The notes: a model not told the origin generated them from the sequence alone. A stretch of DNA of 64,000 nt from Hymenobacter artigasi (GCF_012275535.1 NZ_JAAVTK010000001.1:803451-867450), one strand, 5' to 3'. Counted from the first letter of the stretch, positions 42,604-52,688 are shown. Made by a program: numbers and translations.

Positions 42604-42626
42604 GTTCTAGATTCTCTTTCAAGCCG

Positions 42627-42634
42627 CAAAAGTA
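42627..42634 (-). promoter_or_regulatory. -7 box upstream of leucine dehydrogenase
   Basis: TACTTTTG on the minus strand. If used, the leucine dehydrogenase transcript would have a leader of about 200 nt containing the 31-bp-arm hairpin. No TTG at the right distance. Confidence 0.4.
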
Positions 42635-42667
42635 CCGCTATTTTCCCGAACCGGCCCCTTTCCCACC

Positions 42668-44458
<1,791 letters not shown>

Positions 44459-44462
44459 CAGC

Positions 44463-44545
44463 GGTGAGGGGGTGAAATAGTGAAATAGTGATTTCACGGA
44501 CCAACACATCCATTGAACATCAAGCTCGCCATTTCACCCCTCACC
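44463..44545. repeat. Intergenic hairpin repeat (GGTGAGGGGGTGAAAT)
   Basis: Left arm 44463-44478 and right arm 44531-44545 are inverted copies differing by one deleted base; GTGAAATA is repeated in tandem in the left part. It fills the gap from 5 bp after the exporter stop to 2 bp before the VOC start codon. Confidence 0.85.
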
Positions 44546-44547
44546 AG

Positions 44548-44940
44548 ATGAACCAACGCCTTGCCCACGTCACCCTGCTCGTTCGTGAATACGACGAAGC
44601 CATTGCCTTCTACACTACCGTGCTGGGCTTCACGCTTGCCTCCGACCTCGACATGGGCGACGGCAAGCGCTGGGTAGTGGTAGCGCCGCCCGGCCCCGCC
44701 GGCTGCAGCCTGCTACTGGCCGAGGCCAAAACCGACGAAGAAAAACAAGCCGTGGGCCGGCAGGGGGCCGGCCGCGTCTGGCTGTTTCTGCACACCGACG
44801 ACTTCTGGCGCGACCACCCCGTGCTGCAAGCCCGCGGCCTGCACTTCCTCGAAACCCCGCGCAGCGAGGTCTATGGGCATGTAGCCGTATTCGAAGACCT
44901 GTACGGCAACAAGTGGGACTTGCTGGAGCCGTTGGGCTAA
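44548..44940 (+). CDS. VOC-superfamily (glyoxalase-like) protein
   Basis: A 130-residue protein in the vicinal-oxygen-chelate fold: LAHVTLLVREYDEAIAFYTTV at the N-terminus and VAVFEDLYGNKWDLLEP at the C-terminus, with the putative metal ligands His7 and a C-terminal Glu. Could be a glyoxalase-like enzyme or a resistance/binding protein; reaction not assignable. The start at 44548 begins right after a hairpin repeat. A strong terminator follows. Confidence 0.9.
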   Translation: MNQRLAHVTLLVREYDEAIAFYTTVLGFTLASDLDMGDGKRWVVVAPPGPAGCSLLLAEAKTDEEKQAVGRQGAGRVWLFLHTDDFWRDHPVLQARGLHFLETPRSEVYGHVAVFEDLYGNKWDLLEPLG

Positions 44941-44963
44941 ACGAAATGCCTGTTGAAAACGCC

Positions 44964-45001
44964 AAACGGCCGCCCTGCTCAGCAAGGCGGCCGTTTTGTT
45001 T
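44964..45001 (+). terminator. Terminator of the VOC gene
   Basis: AAACGGCCGCC (44964-44974) pairs with GGCGGCCGTTT (44986-44996), followed by TGTTT. Perfect 11-bp stem, convergent location, so it may also serve the leftward gene. Confidence 0.92.
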
Positions 45002-45028
45002 AGTGGCTGGCGAGGGTGTGGGTCTGGG

Positions 45029-45502
45029 CTATTGCCCAATCATGACGCGGCGCATGCCGGTTTTTTCATACGCCGTGCAGCGCACGATGTAGGCACCCGC
45101 CGGCAGCTGGCTCACGTTGAGCACGGCCGGGGTCTGGCCGTTCATCATGGTGTGGGTGATGACGGGGCGGCCGCCCGTATCGGTCACTTCCACGCGGGTG
45201 GGGCCGGGATTGTCGGTTTTCACGGTGAGACGGCCGGCTACGGCATCGGCTTTTACCTTGATGGCATTAGGGTTAGCGGCCGGGGTTTCGGGGGCCAGCG
45301 CGATGCGGCCCGCGCCCTCGGCTGCCGGCGCTGCGGCAACGGGAGCTGCCGCAGGGGCTGCGATTACGCCGTTGGGCAAAATTGCTTCTTCTTTGGCGGG
45401 GGCAACAACAGCCGTAGCCGGGCTGGCGGGAGCCGGGGCCTGGGCTTGCGCCGCCGCCGAAGCCAACGTGCTGGCCAACACAAGTAGTAATAACTTTTTC
45501 AT
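45029..45502 (-). CDS. Secreted protein consisting of linker plus T9SS-type sorting tail
   Basis: A 157-residue protein: signal peptide (MKKLLLLVLASTLASAAAQA), an Ala/Pro-rich low-complexity linker (about 22-85), then a C-terminal domain of about 65 residues with the type A sorting pattern: NPGPTRVEVTDTGGRPV, then LNVSQLPAGAYIVRCTA and RRVMIGQ. Such domains route proteins through the type IX system and anchor them. Here there is no passenger domain between linker and tail. Upstream in-frame codons are ignored because the signal peptide begins at 45502. Confidence 0.78.
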   Translation of the reverse strand: MKKLLLLVLASTLASAAAQAQAPAPASPATAVVAPAKEEAILPNGVIAAPAAAPVAAAPAAEGAGRIALAPETPAANPNAIKVKADAVAGRLTVKTDNPGPTRVEVTDTGGRPVITHTMMNGQTPAVLNVSQLPAGAYIVRCTAYEKTGMRRVMIGQ

Positions 45503-45631
45503 AAGTAGGATAAGAACAAGATGGGGTAAATTGGCTTGCGTAAAGCTAAGCAATTATGAATCTGCTTGGGCCAAAACCGGTCCAAAAACCGGCCACAGGC
45601 CACTGCGGGCAAAACTTTATTTTCGCAGAGC

Positions 45632-45663
45632 TTGCACATGAATCAAAAATAATCTTACCTTTG
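45632..45663 (+). promoter_or_regulatory. Promoter of the tRNA-Pro genes
   Basis: TTG (45632-45634), 21-bp spacer, TACCTTTG (45656-45663), an exact -7 box. Transcription would start about 10 nt before the first tRNA. Confidence 0.8.
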
Positions 45664-45679
45664 TCGCTCCAATACCAAA

Positions 45680-45753
45680 CGGGGTGTAGCGTAGCCTGGT
45701 ATCGCGCCAGCATGGGGTGCTGGAGGTCGTAGGTTCGAATCCTGCCACTCCGA
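45680..45753 (+). tRNA. tRNA-Pro (GGG)
   Basis: A 74-nt cloverleaf. The acceptor stem CGGGGTG pairs with CACTCCG (one G-T); the T-arm contains GGTTCGAATCC; the anticodon stem CCAGC/GCTGG closes the loop ATGGGGT, giving anticodon GGG. CCA is not encoded. Confidence 0.97.
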
Positions 45754-45774
45754 CGGAAGAGCAGCCGCTCTCAT

Positions 45775-45809
45775 AAAGCCTTCGAACTCTCGGGTTCGGA
45801 GGCTTTTTT
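45775..45809 (+). terminator. Terminator between the two tRNA-Pro genes
   Basis: AAAGCCTTCGAAC pairs with GTTCGGAGGCTTT (two mismatches) followed by a T-run. It lies between the tRNAs, so the downstream copy is read either by read-through or from an unseen promoter. Confidence 0.85.
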
Positions 45810-45859
45810 CGGCCGCTTAATATTGGAAATAGAAACAGGCCGCCCCATCGGCCTGCTTT

Positions 45860-45933
45860 CGGGGTGTAGCGCAGCCCGGTAGCGCGCGTCGTTCGGGACG
45901 ACGAGGCCGTAGGTTCGAATCCTGCCACCCCGA
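45860..45933 (+). tRNA. tRNA-Pro (CGG)
   Basis: A 74-nt cloverleaf. Acceptor CGGGGTG pairs with CACCCCG; anticodon stem CGTCG/CGACG with loop TTCGGGA gives anticodon CGG. Body and T-arm closely match the GGG copy 180 bp upstream, indicating duplication with anticodon divergence. CCA is not encoded. Confidence 0.97.
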
Positions 45934-45948
45934 CTTTCCCGCAAGCTT

Positions 45949-45987
45949 CAATGCCTCCGCCCTTCCGGCGGGGGCATTGTGCTTTTC
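45949..45987 (+). terminator. Terminator after tRNA-Pro (CGG)
   Basis: CAATGCC-T-CCGCC and GGCGG-G-GGCATTG form a long stem around CTTCC, followed by TGCTTTT. Confidence 0.88.
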
Positions 45988-46068
45988 AGCCCATTAGCTA
46001 GGTTCAAGGTGAGAGTGCATCGGGCCGGGCCGGATTGTGCGGCCATAGAAATTAATGGGTGAAAAGCA

Positions 46069-46098
46069 TTGAATTCGGCAGAACTGGAAAGAACTTTG
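46069..46098 (+). promoter_or_regulatory. Promoter of the beta-barrel protein gene
   Basis: TTG (46069-46071), exactly 19 bp, then GAACTTTG (46091-46098), one mismatch from TAnnTTTG. It lies 33 bp before the ATG at 46131 and excludes the in-frame codons further upstream. Confidence 0.65.
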
Positions 46099-46130
46099 CG
46101 GTCCTTTTTTCATTCATTATTTCCCTCCAC

Positions 46131-46823
46131 ATGAGAAATACAGTACTTCTACTGGCTGCCCTGGGCAGTGCTTTTTCGGCCGCGCAGGCCCAGTCTACCA
46201 TCGGCAAAGGCACCGGGCTGCTCACGGGCAGCGTGGGCTACCACACCCAAACTGAAGACCTGAGCAGCTCCGGCAACGGGGGCACATTCAACAGCACTTC
46301 CCGGCTCGGGACGTTCACGCTGGATTTGACAGTTGGCGGGTTTGTGGCTGATAATCTGGCCTTGGGCTTGCAGCTTAGCCACACGGTGACGGGAGGCTCC
46401 TACACTTCGTCGAGCAATGGCGTTTCGCCATCCATTCCGACGGCTTCTACTTTGCGGGTGGGCCCCATGGTGCAGTACTACAAAATGCTGAGCGAGCAAT
46501 TTGGTCTGACTACGATGCTTGGCGCGGGGTATGAGTCGGACAACGACGTGAGCCGAAGCCTGTATTACAGCACCTACGGCTACCCAGTTACTTATTACTC
46601 AACCCGCAAAATGACAGGGTATTACGCGGCTATCACGCCGGGCATTATCTTTTTCCCGGTGCCAAAGTTCGGCCTGACGGCAACTATCGGCAGCCTGGGC
46701 TACAACCACCTAAAGGTGAACAACGACAACACCAGCGCCGACCAGACACTTGGTGCGTTCGATGCGGGCTTTGGCCTGAACAAGCTGCAATTCGGGGCTG
46801 GCTACTATTTCGGCCGCAAATAA
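46131..46823 (+). CDS. Outer-membrane beta-barrel protein
   Basis: A 230-residue protein: signal peptide (MRNTVLLLAALGSAFSAAQA), then alternating amphipathic strands with Gly/aromatic turns (GSVGYHTQTEDL; LGTFTLDLTVGGFVADNLAL; GYYAAITPGIIFFPVPKFGL) and a C-terminal FGAGYYFGRK, typical of small OmpA/OmpW-like barrels. Function unknown. It has its own promoter and a strong bidirectional terminator. Confidence 0.85.
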   Translation: MRNTVLLLAALGSAFSAAQAQSTIGKGTGLLTGSVGYHTQTEDLSSSGNGGTFNSTSRLGTFTLDLTVGGFVADNLALGLQLSHTVTGGSYTSSSNGVSPSIPTASTLRVGPMVQYYKMLSEQFGLTTMLGAGYESDNDVSRSLYYSTYGYPVTYYSTRKMTGYYAAITPGIIFFPVPKFGLTATIGSLGYNHLKVNNDNTSADQTLGAFDAGFGLNKLQFGAGYYFGRK

Positions 46824-46850
46824 GTACGCGGCTCCATTCGCTGCTTTCGC

Positions 46851-46890
46851 GCAAAAAGCCCTGATATCATCTGATATCAGGGCTTTTTGC
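46851..46890. terminator. Bidirectional terminator, 19-bp perfect stem
   Basis: GCAAAAAGCCCTGATATCA and its exact inverse surround a 2-nt loop; A- and T-tracts at the ends suit both directions. Between convergent genes. Confidence 0.95.
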
Positions 46891-46977
46891 ATTCAACTAA
46901 CCGTTGGGTGAGGGTTGCGGGTTGCGGAGCGTATGCTTATCCACTGCTTGATTGTCGGCAGCTATGCCCGCTCGCTG

Positions 46978-47496
46978 CTACTTCACGCCCACCCACACTT
47001 CTGATTCCTCATTGGCCCCGAAGCGCTCCAGGTAGAAGTCGCCGCGCTGGGTGAGCTTCTGCTTTTTCACGGCTTCGAGGGCGGCTGGGTACAGCTTGTT
47101 GGGAGCCAGCAGGTAGCTTACCCCCGTGAGGCGGGCGGCCAGGATGCGCTGCCCGGCCGGCACCACGCGGTAGCGGAAGCCGGCGGGCAGCGCCTGGGTG
47201 GTATCGGGCAGGGCTAGGCCGATGAAGGCTTGGATGGTGTCGTGGGCCGTTTCGGGGTCGTTGAGGTAAAGGTTGGCGAGGTCGCCGTGCAGGCGGGCCT
47301 GGGCGTCCTTGGCCTGGCGAAACAGGTTGCCGAAGGCATCGCCGGTCACCTTGCCGTGGAAGGGCTGACCAGCCAGATACAGCGGCGCAGCGGTGGTTTC
47401 GAGGGTGATTTCGGGCTCGCGGGTGCCGCCGAGGTAGGCGTAGGTGCTGGCCGCGATGAGCGTGAGCAGGATGATGGCGAGGAAGAGGTAACGCAT
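46978..47496 (-). CDS. Membrane-anchored protein, possibly GyrI-like ligand-binding domain
   Basis: A 172-residue protein with one N-terminal membrane helix (MRYLFLAIILLTLIAASTYAY) and a soluble domain. The C-terminal half (RYRVVPAGQRILAARLTG; YPAALEAVKKQKL; FYLERFGANEESEVWVGVK) resembles the GyrI/effector-binding fold, in which a Glu contacts the ligand. The similarity is by pattern only. It precedes an ABC exporter gene on the same strand, separated by a hairpin repeat. Confidence 0.6.
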   Translation of the reverse strand: MRYLFLAIILLTLIAASTYAYLGGTREPEITLETTAAPLYLAGQPFHGKVTGDAFGNLFRQAKDAQARLHGDLANLYLNDPETAHDTIQAFIGLALPDTTQALPAGFRYRVVPAGQRILAARLTGVSYLLAPNKLYPAALEAVKKQKLTQRGDFYLERFGANEESEVWVGVK

Positions 47497-47505
47497 GACG
47501 CTTCG

Positions 47506-47600
47506 CTTAATGAGGAATTAAGAATGATGAATGAATAATTGGAAATCGCGACTTAGCTGGAAGGCAATTCTTCATTCTTAATTCCTAATTCTTCATTAAC
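47506..47600. repeat. Hairpin repeat encoding the C-terminus of the ABC exporter
   Basis: Left arm 47506-47541 and right arm 47565-47600 are imperfect inverted copies (TTAATGA(G/A)GAATTA and GAATGA words). The right arm and part of the loop lie within the 3' end of the exporter gene, whose last residues (VNEELGIKNEELPSS) are repeat-derived. Confidence 0.88.
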
Positions 47601-49364
47601 AACAACGTACTGCATGCGGTAGAGCTGGGCGTAGTAGCCGCCCTCAATGCGCAGAAGCTCTTCGTGGGTGCCGGTTTCCTTGATTTCGCCCTTGTCGAGG
47701 ACGATGATTTTATCTGCTTTCTGAATCGTGCTCAGGCGGTGGGCGATGACGAGCGAGGTGCGGCCCTGCATCAGCTTTTCGATGGCTTCCTGAATCAACT
47801 CCTCGGTTTCCGAATCGACGGAGGACGTGGCTTCGTCGAGCACGATGATGTGGGGCTGGTACACCATGGCCCGCACGAAGCTGATGAGCTGGCGCTGCCC
47901 CACGGAGAGCGTGGCGCCGCGCTCCATCACGGGATAGCCGAGGCCGTCGGGCAGGCGCTCGATGAAACGGCGGGCCCCCACGAGGTCGGCGGCTTCCCAG
48001 ATTTGCGCGTCGGTGATGGTTTGGTTGCCGAGGGTGATGTTGTCGCGGATGCTGCCGGCGAAGAGGAAGACGTCCTGCAATACCACGCCAATCTGGCGGC
48101 GCAGCAGGCTGAGGTCGTAGTCGCGCAGGTCGCGGCCATCAATGCAGATGCTGCCTTCCTGAATATCGTAGAAACGGCTGAGCAGGTTGATAATGCTGGT
48201 TTTGCCCGCGCCGGTGGCCCCCACGAAGGCAATGGTCTGGCCCGGATTGACGTGGAAGCTAATGTCCTTGAGCACCCAGTCGGGCTCGTTGTAAGCGAAT
48301 TTGACGTGCTTGAACTCTACGTCGCCCTGCAGCTCGGCGGGGGCGTAGGTGCCGGTGGTGGCGATGATGTCCTGGTTGTCGAGCAGCTTGAGCAGGCGCT
48401 CGGTGCTCACCAGGCCCAGCTGCAGGGTGTTGAACCGGTCGGCAATCTGGCGGATGGGGCGAAAAAACAGCGCGTTGTACATAATGAAGGCGATGAGGGC
48501 GCCCTTTGAAATCGAGCCCTCAATCTGGCCCTGCGCGGCGTACCACACCAGCAGGCCCACGCCGATAGCACCCAGCACCTCGGCCACCGGGAAGTAGATG
48601 CTGTAGTAGAGCACCGAGCGAATGTTGGCATCGGTGTGCTCCTTGTTTATAGCTTCGAACTTGCGAAATTCGCGCTCCTCGTTGTTGAAAATCTGAACCA
48701 CGTTCATGCCCGTGAGGTGCTCCTGCACGAAGGAGTTGAGCTTGGCCACGGCCGTGCGCACATCCTGAAAAGAGCCCTTGATTTTTTCCTTGAACACGTA
48801 GGTGCTGAACAGCAGCGGCGGAATCACCGACAGGCTGATGAGCGTGAGCCGCCAGTCGATGTAAAACATGAAGGCCATGATGAAGAGCAGCTGCAGAATG
48901 TCGCCCACCATGGCCGCCAGGCCCTCGCTGAATACATCGGACAGGGTTTCCACGTCGGAAATATTGCGGGTCACGAGCACGCCAATAGGCGTCTGGTCGA
49001 AGAACTTGAGCTTGAGGCTGAGCAGGTGCTGATAGAGGTCGGTGCGGATATCGCGCACGATGTACTGGCCCAGCCAGCCGCCGTAGTACGTCTGCAGGTA
49101 GCTCACGCCGGCGTGGGCCACCAGCAGCACCAGCAGCAGCATAAACATGAAGTTCAGGCTCTTCATATCGCCTTGCTCAATGCTGACATCGACCATGCGC
49201 TGAATGAGGAAGGGCCGCAGCGTGCCCAGCACGGCCGTGGCCACGGTGAGCACAATGAGGCCGATGAAGACGCGCCGGTAGGGGCGCACGTAGCCTAGCA
49301 GTCGGCGCAGCACGGCCCAGTCGAAGACTTGGCCGGTTTTGGGGGCGGAAGTGGTGGGGTCCAT
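47553..49364 (-). CDS. ABC exporter, half-transporter with fused ATPase
   Basis: A 603-residue exporter of the MsbA/MDR type: six membrane helices in the first 330 residues, Walker A GATGAGKTS, signature variant LSVGQRQL, Walker B IIVLDEATSSVD, and H-loop IAHRLSTI. Start taken at 49364 (MDPTTSAPKTGQ). The signature has Val for the usual Gly (LSGGQ). The last 15 or so residues come from the hairpin repeat at 47506-47600 and have no counterpart in the domain. A -7-like GACCTTTG is only 10 bp before the start codon. Confidence 0.92.
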   Translation of the reverse strand: MDPTTSAPKTGQVFDWAVLRRLLGYVRPYRRVFIGLIVLTVATAVLGTLRPFLIQRMVDVSIEQGDMKSLNFMFMLLLVLLVAHAGVSYLQTYYGGWLGQYIVRDIRTDLYQHLLSLKLKFFDQTPIGVLVTRNISDVETLSDVFSEGLAAMVGDILQLLFIMAFMFYIDWRLTLISLSVIPPLLFSTYVFKEKIKGSFQDVRTAVAKLNSFVQEHLTGMNVVQIFNNEEREFRKFEAINKEHTDANIRSVLYYSIYFPVAEVLGAIGVGLLVWYAAQGQIEGSISKGALIAFIMYNALFFRPIRQIADRFNTLQLGLVSTERLLKLLDNQDIIATTGTYAPAELQGDVEFKHVKFAYNEPDWVLKDISFHVNPGQTIAFVGATGAGKTSIINLLSRFYDIQEGSICIDGRDLRDYDLSLLRRQIGVVLQDVFLFAGSIRDNITLGNQTITDAQIWEAADLVGARRFIERLPDGLGYPVMERGATLSVGQRQLISFVRAMVYQPHIIVLDEATSSVDSETEELIQEAIEKLMQGRTSLVIAHRLSTIQKADKIIVLDKGEIKETGTHEELLRIEGGYYAQLYRMQYVVVNEELGIKNEELPSS

Positions 49365-49495
49365 AAGTGGGGGCAAAGGTCGGTAAGAACAAGCAGTGGC
49401 GAGCGGAGTTCGCGGCGGGTTGGTAAGTGGCGGTTTGCTTTTCCGAGTGGAAGCCTCATCTTTAGGGTCTATTCCACTTTCTTCCCATCCTTTTT

Positions 49496-50575
49496 ATGCT
49501 GCTGTTGCTACGCCGCGTAGGCTTTTGTTTGGGCTTGCTGCTGACTGCCTGCGCCGTCCGCGCCCAAACCATCAACACCGACGCCGTGACCCGGTACTGG
49601 GAAATAACCGATGGTCTGCGGCAAAATCGCCCCCTTACCGACCAGGCGTGGCAGGAATTCCTGGAGATTCCGGGCAATAAGATTTACGTGCGCGGCATCT
49701 ACTCCGCCGCCGATTTGGTGCGCTACCGCCGGGCTATCGAAGTGGTGTACATGCCGCGCTACGATTCGCTGCGCCAGGCCAATCTCGATGCCAAGGTGTG
49801 GTACTACCTGATGGTGAACGACTACAAAGAGCACGAGCCCGACTACCGAAAGCTCGTGGCCTCCGCGAAGAACAACGCGGTTTCGCTCGACCTCATGTAC
49901 CAGAAGGCTTACGAGTACCTGCCGGCCCGGAACCACACCAAGGTGGCCGATTTGAACATTTACTACGAGGCCCTGGGCAACGATGCCACCTCGCAGGCCG
50001 AGGGCCTGTTCTACAGCCTGCGGGCGGTGCGCGATGCCAACGAGGCGGGGGCTGGCATCCTGCAAGGGCATGAGATGCACCACCGGCTGCGCACGGGCAA
50101 AGACTTCGGGAATATCGCGCCCGACGATGAGGGCCTGATGCAAATTATGTTCAGCATCCAGAACGAAGGCCTGGCCGACCTGATTGACAAATCGGTTACG
50201 ATTAATATGCCTGGCGACCCGCGCGGTATCCGCGAGTGGGTCCTGGACCCCGCGCCGTCCTTCATCCACCAGATGGACTCTGCGATTCAGGCGCGGGCTT
50301 TGGGCGGGGCCCCGGCCACGGACCGGTGGTACCGGCGGCTCTCTAATGGCTCAAACGGCCATTTGCCAGGCTTCTTTATGTCCAGTGCCATCAAAAAAAA
50401 CGGTTATACCAAGCAGCTGATTGACAAGGCCGACGACCCGTTCGCCTTCTTCTACCTGTACCAGAAAGCCGTCCGCAAAGACAAAACCCATCCTCCGCGC
50501 TTCTCCGACGCTTCCATGCGCTACCTGAAGGTGCTGGAGCAGAAATACACCAAGTCCCGGCCGGCCTCGTCCTGA
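49496..50575 (+). CDS. DUF5700 putative zinc-dependent protease
   Basis: A 359-residue exported protein: signal peptide (RRVGFCLGLLLTACAVRA) and a zinc-protease motif HEMHH at about residue 197 (LQGHEMHHRLRTG), with a downstream acidic cluster NEGLADLIDKS that could carry the third ligand. Matches the putative Zn-dependent protease family DUF5700. The Cys in LTAC gives a borderline lipobox. Substrate unknown. Confidence 0.82.
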   Translation: MLLLLRRVGFCLGLLLTACAVRAQTINTDAVTRYWEITDGLRQNRPLTDQAWQEFLEIPGNKIYVRGIYSAADLVRYRRAIEVVYMPRYDSLRQANLDAKVWYYLMVNDYKEHEPDYRKLVASAKNNAVSLDLMYQKAYEYLPARNHTKVADLNIYYEALGNDATSQAEGLFYSLRAVRDANEAGAGILQGHEMHHRLRTGKDFGNIAPDDEGLMQIMFSIQNEGLADLIDKSVTINMPGDPRGIREWVLDPAPSFIHQMDSAIQARALGGAPATDRWYRRLSNGSNGHLPGFFMSSAIKKNGYTKQLIDKADDPFAFFYLYQKAVRKDKTHPPRFSDASMRYLKVLEQKYTKSRPASS

Positions 50576-50594
50576 CCGGGCTGGGGCCGGGCCG

Positions 50595-51350
50595 CTACTC
50601 CACCGGCACCACCCCGTCCTCGTATTCCACCCGGCTCAGGAAAAGTCCTTTGGCCGGGGCGGCGCTGCCGGCATCTACCCGCTTCTGCGCCCACAGCAGC
50701 TCCTGAAACTGGCGCGGCGTGAGCTTGCCCCGGCCCACGTCGAGCAGGGTGCCCACCACCAGCCGCACCATGCCCCGCACAAAGCGGTTGGCCCGAATGC
50801 GGAACACCCAGCCGCCGGGTGCTAGGTGCCAGCCGGCGGCCGTGCAGTAGCACACGTAGTGGTTTTCGCCGCCCTTTACTTTCGAGAAGGACGTGAAATC
50901 GAACTGCCCCACCATATAGCCGGCGGCCTCATTCATGGCGGCAATGTCTAGCGGGCGGTCTACGTACAAGGCCTGGTCGCGCCGGAAGGGGTTGGGTTGG
51001 GTTACCACGAAGTACTCGTAGTTGCGCTCCTCCGCCGAGAAGCGGGCGTGCGCATTGGCCGGTACGGGGTGTAGGCGTAGCGCGCCGATGTCGGGCGGCA
51101 GGGCCCGGCGCAGGCGATAGAGCAGCACATCGAGCGGCAGGGTTTCGGGTAGGTCGGCATCGAAATGCGCGACCTGGTGGCTGGCGTGTACGCCCGAATC
51201 GGTGCGGCCGCTGCCCAGGCAGTAAGTGGGCCGGCGCAGTATCTGGGTCAGGCAGCGGTCAATTTCGGCCTGCACGGTGGGCATGCCGGGCTGAATCTGC
51301 CAGCCGCAGTAAGAAGTGCCGTCGTAGGCAAGGTGCAAAAAGTAGCGCAT
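50595..51350 (-). CDS. truA: tRNA pseudouridine(38-40) synthase
   Basis: A 251-residue enzyme with the TruA nucleophile in GSGRTDSGVHASHQ (Asp in RTDSGVH), plus FTSFSK and VRGMVRLVVGTLLDVGRG. It isomerises U38-U40 in tRNA anticodon arms. An ATG at 51359 is in frame, but it overlaps a TACTTTTG box, so 51350 is the likely start. Stop is 20 bp from the convergent DUF5700 gene. Confidence 0.95.
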   Translation of the reverse strand: MRYFLHLAYDGTSYCGWQIQPGMPTVQAEIDRCLTQILRRPTYCLGSGRTDSGVHASHQVAHFDADLPETLPLDVLLYRLRRALPPDIGALRLHPVPANAHARFSAEERNYEYFVVTQPNPFRRDQALYVDRPLDIAAMNEAAGYMVGQFDFTSFSKVKGGENHYVCYCTAAGWHLAPGGWVFRIRANRFVRGMVRLVVGTLLDVGRGKLTPRQFQELLWAQKRVDAGSAAPAKGLFLSRVEYEDGVVPVE

Positions 51351-51356
51351 GAAGCG

Positions 51357-51364
51357 CAAAAGTA
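51357..51364 (-). promoter_or_regulatory. -7 box at the truA start (possible leaderless mRNA)
   Basis: TACTTTTG on the minus strand ends 6 bp before the ATG at 51350, so transcription would begin at or next to the start codon. No TTG at 19 bp. Confidence 0.45.
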
Positions 51365-51379
51365 CGGCTGCGCAAAAGA

Positions 51380-51466
51380 GTAGGGGTGGGGCTGGTCCCC
51401 GCCCGCCGTGTACGCCGTTCTAAAAACGGTCGTGCCACAACGGGCGGGGACCAGCCCCACCCCTAC
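51380..51466. repeat. GTAGGGGTGGGGCTGGTCCCC hairpin repeat, 26-bp perfect arms
   Basis: Arms 51380-51405 and 51441-51466 are perfect inverted copies; an inner stem (CCGT with ACGG) occupies the loop. GC-rich family, different from the others. Located between the thiolase stop and the truA start, both read leftward. Confidence 0.93.
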
Positions 51467-51482
51467 AAGGGTGTCTACCGCT

Positions 51483-52688
51483 CTACAGCTTCTCGTAAAT
51501 CACGGCCGCGCCCTGGCCTACGCCCACGCACATCACGGCCAGGCCGTAGCGCATGCCTTCGCCGCGGCGGTGCATCTCGTGCAGCAGCGTGGCCGTAATG
51601 CGTGCGCCCGAGCTGCCCAGCGGGTGGCCCATGGCAATGCTGCCGCCGTTCACGTTCACTTTGGCCATGTCGAGGCCCAATTCGCGCACGCAGGCAATGC
51701 TTTGAGCGGCAAAGGCTTCGTTGAGCTCAATCAGGTCGATGTCGGCCAGCGTGAGACCGGCGCGCTGCAACACCTTCTGGGTCGCGGGAATCGGCCCCAG
51801 GCCCATTACCGAGGGGTCGACGCCGGCCACGGCCGAGGCTACTACCCGCGCCAGGGGTTTCAGGTTGTATCTTTTCAGCGCGTCCTCGCTCACCATGAGC
51901 ACGGCCGCCGCGCCGTCGTTGATGCCCGCCGAGTTGCCGGCCGTCACGGTGCCGCCCTCGGGCTGGAAGGCAGGCTTAAGGGTGGCCAGCTTTTCGAGGG
52001 GCGAGAAGCGGGGCTGCTCATCGGCATCAAACAGGGCCGTATCGCCCTTCGGACGCGGAATAAACACCGGCACAATCTCCTTGCGGAACCGGCCTTTCTC
52101 CAACGCGCGGGCATACTTGCGCTGGCTCTCGAAGGCGAAAAAATCCTGCTCTTCGCGGGTCACGTTGTACTGCTTGGCCACGTTCTCGGCCGTCTGGCCC
52201 ATGGCAAAGGGGTAGTGCAGCTGCGTGAGGCGGGGGTTGATGAAGCGCCAGCCCAGCGTGGTGTCGTGGGCCGTGAGCTCGCGCCCGAATGCCGATTCCG
52301 ACTTGGCCATCACAAACGGGGCGCGGGTCATGCTCTCGGCCCCGCCGGCCAGGTATACGTCGCCCTCGCCGCACTTAATGGCGCGGGCCGCGTCCATAAT
52401 GCTCTGCAGGCCCGAGGCGCACAGGCGGTTCACGGTATTGCCGGGCACCGTAACGGGCAGGCCGGCCAGCAGCGCGGCCATGCGGGCCACGTTGCGGTTG
52501 TCCTCTCCGGCTTGGTTGGCGGCACCGATGATGACGTCCTCAATGGCGGCCTTGTCAACGGTTGGGTTGCGGCGCATGAGCTCGCGGAGCACATGGGCGG
52601 CCAGGTCGTCGGGGCGAACGCTGCTGAGCGCACCCCCAAATTTTCCAATCGGGGTACGCACCGCGTCCACGATATAAGCAGTTGGCAT
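51483..52688 (-). CDS. Acetyl-CoA acyltransferase (thiolase, PcaF/FadA type)
   Basis: A 401-residue thiolase. The nucleophile Cys is in [12 protein letters not shown], the catalytic His in [14 protein letters not shown], and the second Cys in [13 protein letters not shown]. The segments [20 protein letters not shown] and [14 protein letters not shown] and the length of 401 fit 3-oxoadipyl-CoA thiolase (PcaF/PaaJ) closely, but fatty-acid beta-oxidation is equally possible. Start at 52688 ([15 protein letters not shown]). Stands alone with a divergent DUF4293 gene upstream. Confidence 0.93.
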   Translation of the reverse strand: MPTAYIVDAVRTPIGKFGGALSSVRPDDLAAHVLRELMRRNPTVDKAAIEDVIIGAANQAGEDNRNVARMAALLAGLPVTVPGNTVNRLCASGLQSIMDAARAIKCGEGDVYLAGGAESMTRAPFVMAKSESAFGRELTAHDTTLGWRFINPRLTQLHYPFAMGQTAENVAKQYNVTREEQDFFAFESQRKYARALEKGRFRKEIVPVFIPRPKGDTALFDADEQPRFSPLEKLATLKPAFQPEGGTVTAGNSAGINDGAAAVLMVSEDALKRYNLKPLARVVASAVAGVDPSVMGLGPIPATQKVLQRAGLTLADIDLIELNEAFAAQSIACVRELGLDMAKVNVNGGSIAMGHPLGSSGARITATLLHEMHRRGEGMRYGLAVMCVGVGQGAAVIYEKL

